The position numbers and the translations under genes were made by a program. A stretch of DNA of 64,000 bases from an uncultured Eubacteriales bacterium (lineage in GTDB: Bacteria > Bacillota > Clostridia > Oscillospirales > CAG-272): positions 1-64,000 of the forward strand of contig CAKRQU010000002.1 of NCBI GenBank assembly GCA_934394585.1. The letters run 5' to 3'. Every line of letters starts with the position of its first letter. Position 1 is the stretch's first letter. The notes under the pieces were generated by a model, which saw only the letters and a program-made list of their open reading frames with translations, made no database searches and had not been told where the DNA came from. Shown piece after piece: positions 58,393-64,000 of the stretch.

Positions 58393-59061
58393 ATGGAAAA
58401 TAATTCTTTTGTAAAAGTTTACGTCGCGGATTATTCATCGTTTGATGATGAATTTCTCGCTTCTCATATCGGTGAAATCTCGGACGAGCGACGGGCACGC
58501 ATAGAGAAAGCAGCCCGCGCGACGACAAAATATCAGCTTCTCGCATCGGGGCTTCTTGCAAAAAAGGCTCTATTTGCGACATTCGGCATCGAAAATCCTT
58601 CATTTAAATGCAATGAGTACGGAAAACCTTATGTCGAGGGGCATGAAGATTGCTTTTTCAATATATCCCACAGCGAGGGAAAAATAGTATGCGCGGTTTC
58701 ATCGGTGCAGTGCGGCACGGATATAGAAAAAATCGCGGCGCCCGCGCAGATGGATATGATAGCGGGAAAATTTTTCACCGTATATGAGCGCAATGCCATA
58801 CTCCTCTCCGCAAATCCCGTGGAAGCCTTTGTCCGCCTCTGGACCCTGCGAGAAGCTTATGTAAAAATGCGCGGCAAGGGATTTGATATCCCGCTCGCTT
58901 CTCTTTCCTGCGTTTTTCCTCACGGGAAAGCGCATGTATTCGAATACGGCAAAGTATGCGAGGACGCATTTTTCCATGAAATACGCGATATTTACGGTTA
59001 TCGCGCCTCTGTCTGCACGCTCGGCGAAACGGATTTTTCCATGGAAAAAACAGAGCTGTAA
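58393..59061 (+). CDS. Sfp-type 4'-phosphopantetheinyl transferase
   Basis: A 222-residue enzyme that attaches the phosphopantetheine arm of CoA to carrier proteins. It shows FKCNEYGKPYVEG, FFNISHSEGKIVCAV, GTDIEKI (metal Asp and Glu) and FVRLWTLREAYVKMRGKGF, the two signature regions of the Sfp/AcpT group. AAAAGGA sets the ATG at 58393. An acyl carrier protein gene lies just downstream on the opposite strand, a likely substrate. Confidence 0.93.
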   Translation: MENNSFVKVYVADYSSFDDEFLASHIGEISDERRARIEKAARATTKYQLLASGLLAKKALFATFGIENPSFKCNEYGKPYVEGHEDCFFNISHSEGKIVCAVSSVQCGTDIEKIAAPAQMDMIAGKFFTVYERNAILLSANPVEAFVRLWTLREAYVKMRGKGFDIPLASLSCVFPHGKAHVFEYGKVCEDAFFHEIRDIYGYRASVCTLGETDFSMEKTEL

Positions 59062-59091
59062 ATCAACCGCTTTTTATAACACATATAAAAT

Positions 59092-59117
59092 AAAATCACC
59101 GCCATGGCGGTGATTTT
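59092..59117. terminator. Bidirectional terminator between PPTase and acyl carrier protein genes
   Basis: A perfect palindrome, AAAATCACCGCCA and its complement, with T runs on both strands. Confidence 0.92.
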
Positions 59118-59132
59118 ATTTTATGTAATATT

Positions 59133-59366
59133 TTACTGCTGATTATTCTCTATATAGCGGACTATATCGCCCACTGTTTTGAAGCCGACAATATCCTCAT
59201 CGGAAATTATTATACCGTAATCCTGCTCTATATTCATGAGCATTTCAACTATGTCGAGAGAATCCGCTCCGAGATCCTCCATAATATTTGTTTCTTCCGT
59301 GATGGAATCGATATCTACTCTGAGCTGCTTTGAGAGTATATCTTTTACAGATTCAAGCGCTGTCAT
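59133..59366 (-). CDS. Acyl carrier protein
   Basis: A 77-residue acidic four-helix protein. The phosphopantetheine serine is in LGADSLDIVEMLMNIE near 37. The start at 59366 (MTALESVKDIL) follows AAAGGAAA. It is a stand-alone gene and not in a fatty-acid operon, so it may serve fatty-acid synthesis or a special pathway. Confidence 0.93.
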   Translation of the reverse strand: MTALESVKDILSKQLRVDIDSITEETNIMEDLGADSLDIVEMLMNIEQDYGIIISDEDIVGFKTVGDIVRYIENNQQ

Positions 59367-59464
59367 TGTTTTTTTTCCTTTCTGTAGGGTATTTTCTACT
59401 ATTATAATACGTGCAATCGGAATTTGCAATACCATTTTCAAAAAAATTCCCGATTTTTTGGTGT

Positions 59465-60004
59465 TTATTTTTCGTCGCCGTAAAGCTCGGAAAGATATTC
59501 CCTGCGGATATTGCCGAAAACAAATTTCATGCTTTGCAGAAATTCCTCATTGGCTTCGAAAATAAGCTCGGTTTTCCTGCCGTTGAAATCGAGTATGAAA
59601 GCATACGGATTTTCGGGAAATATCGTGCGGCAGTAATTGAAGCGCGTGCGCACGTCGGGATGTTCTTTTTTGTATTTGTCCTTTTCCTCTGCGGTTTTCG
59701 GATATTTTACTATTTCTATTCCCGTCTTCATCGAAACATTGCAGACCGTACTTATTTTTCCTCTCGTGCCCATGGATCTGAAAACCACGAAATTTCCGTC
59801 CTCTACCGCATAAGTATAAACGGAAAGCGTATATCTGCACAAAATGAAAAGCGCCGCGCCGAGAAAAATCACTCCCGCCGCCTGTATCAGTCCCGCATAG
59901 TAGCGGCTGAGCGCAGAAAGGATAAAAAATATCACGGATGCCGCAAAAAGCAGGATGGCGATATTATCGGCTTTTGAATTTTTCGGCGGAGTGTATTTGT
60001 ACAT
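59465..60004 (-). CDS. Two-TM hypothetical protein
   Basis: A 179-residue protein with two TM segments (about 15-32 and 38-58) and a cytoplasmic beta-rich domain: TYAVEDGNFVVFRSMGTRGK, YAFILDFNGRKTEL. The layout recalls bacterial PH-like membrane proteins, but no family was recognised. GAGGT precedes the ATG. No partner gene. Confidence 0.65.
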   Translation of the reverse strand: MYKYTPPKNSKADNIAILLFAASVIFFILSALSRYYAGLIQAAGVIFLGAALFILCRYTLSVYTYAVEDGNFVVFRSMGTRGKISTVCNVSMKTGIEIVKYPKTAEEKDKYKKEHPDVRTRFNYCRTIFPENPYAFILDFNGRKTELIFEANEEFLQSMKFVFGNIRREYLSELYGDEK

Positions 60005-60095
60005 TTGGCTTTACCTCTTTATTTTTATTTTCGCTGTGACATTTGGCATGCTTATTTCATAATATAGATTAAAAACACCAAAAGGAGTGATTTTT

Positions 60096-60323
60096 ATGGA
60101 AATCAATCGCAAAACCATTGACGGGCTTCTCAGCCTCGACGATAAAACTCTCGCCGAAAAGGCGGAAAAAGTGGCACGTGCCGCAGGTCTTGGCGGGAAT
60201 ATACCCGACATAACAAAAATGCGCGCCATGCTTTCATCTGTGAGCGATGAAGACCTTCACCGCCTCGTTTCGGCGCTCGGCAAGGAACGCACGGAAAAAA
60301 TGATACGTGAAATACAGGGGTGA
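60096..60323 (+). CDS. Small conserved-looking protein, first of a three-gene set
   Basis: A 75-residue helical soluble protein (MEINRKTIDGLLSLDDKTL, VARAAGLGGNIPDITKM, LHRLVSALGKERTEKMI). AAAGGAG sets the ATG at 60096. It overlaps the next gene by four bases. Such sets of two small helical proteins followed by a membrane protein are common in Clostridia and may be linked to sporulation or the envelope; this is inference. Confidence 0.65.
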   Translation: MEINRKTIDGLLSLDDKTLAEKAEKVARAAGLGGNIPDITKMRAMLSSVSDEDLHRLVSALGKERTEKMIREIQG

Positions 60324-60724
60324 GTGATTTGGCAAACGATTTTTCCGATAAACTGGATGCCGTTCTTTCAAATCCCGAAATGATGGCGCAGATAAAGCGC
60401 CTCGCCGATACTATGACGGGAGCCGCCCAAGGCACCGACGAAAATGCAACTTCGCCCCCGCAAAAGGAAGGCGAAAAAGCCGACGCTCAAGCTGAAAGCG
60501 CGACAGTCGCCCCGGATATAACGGAAGCCGTATCCGCCATAGCTGCGCTGACAGGCGGCGACAGGCGCAGTATACGCGGCAGAGGAGCGCCGAGGAGAAA
60601 TATGGCTCACAGCAAAGCGCTGCTTCTCGCCCTGAAACCGTATCTCGATGAAAAAAGATGTGAAAAAATAGATAAACTGCTGAAAATGATGCAGCTTGCC
60701 GAAATGGCAGGATATTTTATGTAA
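60320..60724 (+). CDS. Hypothetical helical protein, second of the set
   Basis: A 134-residue protein. An N-terminal helix (LSNPEMMAQIKRLADTM), a low-complexity middle and a C-terminal conserved part (RNMAHSKALLLALKPYLDEK, KIDKLLKMMQLAEMAGYF). It starts with GTG overlapping the TGA of the previous gene. Function unknown. Confidence 0.7.
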   Translation: MSDLANDFSDKLDAVLSNPEMMAQIKRLADTMTGAAQGTDENATSPPQKEGEKADAQAESATVAPDITEAVSAIAALTGGDRRSIRGRGAPRRNMAHSKALLLALKPYLDEKRCEKIDKLLKMMQLAEMAGYFM

Positions 60725-60737
60725 GGAGGCGATTTTT

Positions 60738-61112
60738 ATTTACAGCAAAAATTACGGAAAAATACCAGACAAACCCGATGAAGCGCCTCCCGTGCAGAAA
60801 CGGGAATTCGCTTCCCCGCCGCCCGATTACGGCGGAAGCCTTTTCGATATGTCAAAGCCTTGCGAGGAGGCGTGTGAGCCGCAAAAATGTCCTCCGCCGC
60901 CCGAAGCAAAATGCTGCGAAAATATTCTGCGCGAAAAGCCTCCGGCGCCGAAATGCGAAAATCCCTGCGACGAAAACAAATCCGCGGGACTGCTCGGCAA
61001 AATATCAGCGGAAGATATACTTCTTTTCGGAGCGGCGCTTTTCCTGCTTTTTTCAAAGGATAATGACAATCTCATCATCCTCGCGCTGCTCGTGCTTGTT
61101 ATAATGATATGA
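60738..61112 (+). CDS. Hypothetical protein with C-terminal membrane segments; possible AUU start
   Basis: About 124 residues. A proline- and cysteine-rich N-terminal half (SPPPDYGGSLFDMSKPCEEA, CPPPPEAKCC) is followed by ISAEDILLFGAALFLLFSKDNDN and a second hydrophobic run ILALLVLVIMI. AGGAGG (60724-60729) is spaced eight bases before ATT at 60738. The only conventional start in frame is a TTG at 60696 inside the previous gene with no ribosome site. An AUU start, as in infC, is therefore plausible. Confidence 0.6.
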   Translation: MYSKNYGKIPDKPDEAPPVQKREFASPPPDYGGSLFDMSKPCEEACEPQKCPPPPEAKCCENILREKPPAPKCENPCDENKSAGLLGKISAEDILLFGAALFLLFSKDNDNLIILALLVLVIMI

Positions 61113-61865
61113 TCACGTCCTGAAATCCACCGATGAAAAATCGTAATTCAGCTCGTAGCTGCCTATATCGTATCTCGAAACAAGCGCGCCCTCGCAATAT
61201 GTACGCACCGAGCGGACTATTCCGGAATCCTCGGAAATATGGACTTTATCGGTATAGGAAAGCGACGGGATGGTATATTCCACAATATATTCGTTATCGC
61301 GTTTATAGCAATCGGTCACGGTATATCCGCCGTTTGCAAAAAGGCAGAATGACGGTACATAAGCCACATTTTCAAAAGAATACGCTTCGCTGTATTCCGT
61401 GCTGAAAAGAAGCTCGTCATCGGCGGAAAAATACGAAACGGTTTTTCCGTCGCATACCACGCTGTATTTTTTCTGCTCCGTGCCTTCGTTATAATAAAGC
61501 TTGTATCTGTCGCCGTTTTTCCACAGACGCAGGTCGTCCTGAACAAAGCCGTCCGGCGTGGCAAACATCATATATACTTCCATATAGAAATCATCCGCGA
61601 AAGGATAGGCGGAAAGCAGCTTTGCCATGGCTTCACCGCCCGTTGGATCGGAAATGTATTCGTAATTTGCGTTTTCGCCGTCACGACCGGCAGGAGCGGA
61701 AGTTTCCTCCTGCGTGCCGCCGCGCGGAATATCGAAAAGTCCCGCCCGCGAAAGCCCGAATATCACCGTCGTGCAAACGAGGAAAAACGCAGCCACCAGC
61801 GTAAAAACGGAATAAAGCGACATCGCCCCGTTTGACGAAAGAAGTTTTTTTATTTTTTTCATCAT
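61113..61865 (-). CDS. Membrane-anchored extracytoplasmic hypothetical protein
   Basis: A 250-residue protein with one N-terminal TM anchor (about 17-43), a short linker rich in Thr, Glu and Gly, and an extracytoplasmic beta-rich domain of about 190 residues (DDFYMEVYMMFATPDG, YSVVCDGKTVSYFS). This resembles the LolA/outer-membrane-lipoprotein-like fold seen in some Firmicutes surface proteins, but with low certainty. GGAGG precedes the ATG. It lies 31 bases after the wecA-type gene, so they may share a transcript. Confidence 0.65.
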   Translation of the reverse strand: MMKKIKKLLSSNGAMSLYSVFTLVAAFFLVCTTVIFGLSRAGLFDIPRGGTQEETSAPAGRDGENANYEYISDPTGGEAMAKLLSAYPFADDFYMEVYMMFATPDGFVQDDLRLWKNGDRYKLYYNEGTEQKKYSVVCDGKTVSYFSADDELLFSTEYSEAYSFENVAYVPSFCLFANGGYTVTDCYKRDNEYIVEYTIPSLSYTDKVHISEDSGIVRSVRTYCEGALVSRYDIGSYELNYDFSSVDFRT

Positions 61866-61896
61866 GCGTTTTTCCTCCTTTATCATACAAAAATCA

Positions 61897-62928
61897 TCAT
61901 GCGGATTTTCCTTTTCCCGAAATGATAAATATCATTGCCATATATGCCGTGGCAAGCAGCGCTATCAGCGCGCCGTAAACCATGCTGATATTCATCACCG
62001 CCGCGGCTATACAGTAAACCGCTGTCACCAGATATAAAGTAACGGCGGCTTTTTTCTGCGAATAGCCCGCGTAAAGCACCAGTCTGTGGTGTATATGTCC
62101 GCGGTCCGGCGAAAATATATTTTCCCGCTTCAGCGCGCGGCGCACCATGGCAAAAGCCGTATCAAAAACAGGCACGGCAAATATCAGCGCCGGCACCGCT
62201 ATGGAAACAAGCATGCGCGATTTCGTCAACCCTGTCACGGAAGCGCAGGCGAGCACATATCCGAGAAACATGGAACCCGTATCTCCCATAAAAACCGACG
62301 CGGGATTGCAGTTATACGGCAGAAAGCCGAGCGACGCGCCGAAAAGACAAAAGCACAGCACGGCGCATACATAATTTCCCGCCGAGGCACAGAGCGCGGC
62401 GAGCGCGGCGGACGAAAGCGCGGATATGCCTCCCGCCAGTCCGTCTATACCGTCGATTATATTGAAAGCATTTATCACGCCCGCTATCCACAAAACCGTC
62501 ACCGGTACCGAGAAAACGCCCAGATTCAATATCCCGTGCGGCAGACCGACAAATTCCGTTTTTATTCCGCAAACAGCCGTAAAAACAGCGACAGATACCT
62601 GCCCCGCGAGCTTCACAAAAGGATTCAGCGCCTTTATGTCATCGGCTATGCCGAGCGCACATATCATCATGCCGCCCGTGATGATGACGGCACATTCGCG
62701 CGGGAAAACCCCGTTTTGCGTAAACACGAGCACGCACGACAGCGCAAAAGCGACCGCTATGGCTATGCCTCCCATGCGCGCCGTCGGATTTTTGTGCATA
62801 CGCCGCCCGTCGCGCGGGATATCCACGGCGCCGACAAGGAAAGAAAGCCTGCGTGCCGCGGGTGTCATTACGGCGGAAAGCAGAAATGCCGCTCCCGCCG
62901 CAGAAAAGTATATTATATTATTCTGCAA
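61897..62928 (-). CDS. Undecaprenyl-phosphate N-acetylhexosaminyl-1-phosphate transferase (TagO/WecA type)
   Basis: A 343-residue membrane enzyme with about ten TM segments. It transfers a sugar-1-phosphate from UDP-GlcNAc to undecaprenyl phosphate, the first step of teichoic acid or other wall polymer synthesis. Motifs are IADDIKALNP, NAFNIIDGIDGLAGG, NPASVFMGDTGSMFLG and DRGHIHHRL. The last separates TagO/WecA from MraY. The start is TTG at 62928 with GGAG upstream. Confidence 0.9.
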   Translation of the reverse strand: MQNNIIYFSAAGAAFLLSAVMTPAARRLSFLVGAVDIPRDGRRMHKNPTARMGGIAIAVAFALSCVLVFTQNGVFPRECAVIITGGMMICALGIADDIKALNPFVKLAGQVSVAVFTAVCGIKTEFVGLPHGILNLGVFSVPVTVLWIAGVINAFNIIDGIDGLAGGISALSSAALAALCASAGNYVCAVLCFCLFGASLGFLPYNCNPASVFMGDTGSMFLGYVLACASVTGLTKSRMLVSIAVPALIFAVPVFDTAFAMVRRALKRENIFSPDRGHIHHRLVLYAGYSQKKAAVTLYLVTAVYCIAAAVMNISMVYGALIALLATAYMAMIFIISGKGKSA

Positions 62929-62975
62929 AATATCTCCGTATCAAGGCGATGCGCGAAAAAACGCCGCCTTTCAGA

Positions 62976-63980
62976 TTATTTTGCCGCAAATCCCACCTTG
63001 CGGTAAACCTTTGACAGGGTTTTGTTTGCGAGATAAGACGCAAATTCCGCATTTTTCTTCATTATGGATTCGAGATAAGCTTTATCCGCCATAAGTCTGG
63101 CAAATTCAGCCTGAACGGGTGCGAGAGCGTCAGCACATGCTTCGCCTACGGCAAGTTTGAAATCTCCGTAGCCGCGCCCGTCAAATTCGCGCTCTGTATC
63201 CTCATCGCTCTTTCCCGTAAAGCAGGAATATATCGTCATCAGATTGTTTATTCCGTCCTTGCCGTCGGCGCGCTTTACCACGGTATCGCTGTCCGTCACG
63301 GCACGTTTGAATTTGCGTATGATATCGTCGCGCGAATCGAGCATATATACGCAAGCGTTTGCATTCTCGTCCGATTTGCTCATTTTCTTTGTCGGATCGG
63401 CGAGAGAATTTATCTTTTTGCCTGTTTTCGGCGTATAAATTTCGGGCAGAGTGAATGTTTCGGAATAAATCTGATTGAAACGCATGGCTATATCGCGCGT
63501 GATTTCAACATGCTGTTTCTGATCTATGCCGACGGGCACGAGATTTGTCTGGTAAAGCAGAATATCCGCCGCCATCAGTGTAGGATAGGTGAAAAGTCCG
63601 GCATTTATATTTTGCGCGTTTTTTGCACTTTTATCCTTGAATTGCGTCATTCTGGAAAGCTCTCCGAACATTGTATAGCAATTCAGCACCCATGCAAGTT
63701 CGGCATGCGCGGGAACATGGCTCTGAACAAAAAGCACGTTTTTCTCGGGATCCAGTCCGCTCGCGATATAGAGAGCCAGCGTTTCATACGTGCGGCGACG
63801 AAGCTCGGCGGGATTTTGTCTTACAGTTATCGCGTGCATATCGGCTACGCAGTAAATGCTGTTGTATTCCGTTTCAAACGCTTTCCAGTTTCCTATGGCA
63901 CCGAGATAGTTTCCTATCGTGAGATTGCCGCTCGGCTGAACGCCGGAAAATATGATTTTTTTGTCTTTTGAAAATTCCAT
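62976..63980 (-). CDS. trpS: Tryptophanyl-tRNA synthetase
   Basis: A 334-residue class I synthetase that charges tRNA-Trp. The HIGH equivalent is SGNLTIGNYLGAIGNW near residue 17, KKMSKSDENANAC lies near 202, and AELAWVLNCYTMFGELSRMTQFK is in the middle. The length matches the short bacterial form. Only 20 bases precede it in the window, so any T-box leader would lie outside. Confidence 0.96.
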   Translation of the reverse strand: MEFSKDKKIIFSGVQPSGNLTIGNYLGAIGNWKAFETEYNSIYCVADMHAITVRQNPAELRRRTYETLALYIASGLDPEKNVLFVQSHVPAHAELAWVLNCYTMFGELSRMTQFKDKSAKNAQNINAGLFTYPTLMAADILLYQTNLVPVGIDQKQHVEITRDIAMRFNQIYSETFTLPEIYTPKTGKKINSLADPTKKMSKSDENANACVYMLDSRDDIIRKFKRAVTDSDTVVKRADGKDGINNLMTIYSCFTGKSDEDTEREFDGRGYGDFKLAVGEACADALAPVQAEFARLMADKAYLESIMKKNAEFASYLANKTLSKVYRKVGFAAK

Positions 63981-64000
63981 GGTCTTGTATTAAGGGAGTT

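Overview
The window looks like part of the chromosome of an anaerobic, spore-forming member of the Clostridia (Firmicutes), probably an uncultured gut organism. The reasons are strong Shine-Dalgarno sequences, consensus sigma-A promoters with 17-bp spacers, a 25-codon spoVM gene, AgrA/LytTR-type regulation, the clostridial order rimP-nusA-ylxR-ylxQ-infB, and several glycan-use genes. No rRNA gene, intact tRNA gene or CRISPR array was seen.

Layout. 1-920 holds the end of a truncated gene, a promoter-bearing repeat that recurs at 12.5 kb, a small DUF1871-like gene and the remains of a mobile element. 922-4268 is an ABC efflux or lipoprotein-release pair with a divergent TetR-type regulator, sharing overlapping promoters. 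4387-12542 is a glycoside locus: GH78 rhamnosidase, GPH symporter and GH3 glucosidase, with a divergent AraC regulator. 12777-13439 is a P-loop gene behind the second copy of the repeat. 13550-19833 is a partner-switching operon: STAS-kinase fusion, STAS, DUF2156, MATE-HATPase fusion, SpoIIE-type phosphatase and RsbW-like kinase, with no sigma factor. 20179-25375 is a LytTR two-component system driving a heterodimeric ABC exporter, with a matching LytTR-like direct repeat at the exporter promoter.

25484-41336 is the most striking region. It holds one full-length secreted RHS/YD-repeat protein (about 1975 residues), followed downstream by four displaced RHS C-terminal cassettes. Each cassette carries a copy of the end of the conserved core, a different C-terminal tip and one or more small immunity-like genes (two-TM proteins, ankyrin lipoproteins, a DUF6572-like protein). 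This is the layout expected of a tip-switching polymorphic toxin locus. A sigma factor with a long C-terminal extension is divergent from it.

43395-50899 is the translation operon rimP-nusA-ylxR-ylxQ-infB, which runs on into a GH151-like glycosidase and an SDR. From 51092 come spoVM, bioY behind a BirA-like palindrome, an acyltransferase-like gene, and a zinc-type ABC uptake operon with its own lipoprotein. 55983-63980 holds housekeeping and small genes: HD phosphohydrolase, mannonate-type SDR, HAD phosphatase, Sfp-type transferase, acyl carrier protein, a three-gene set of unknown function, a TagO/WecA-type transferase and trpS.

Functions were assigned by reading motifs; no database search was possible. 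Toxin and immunity roles in the RHS region are inferred from gene order and architecture.
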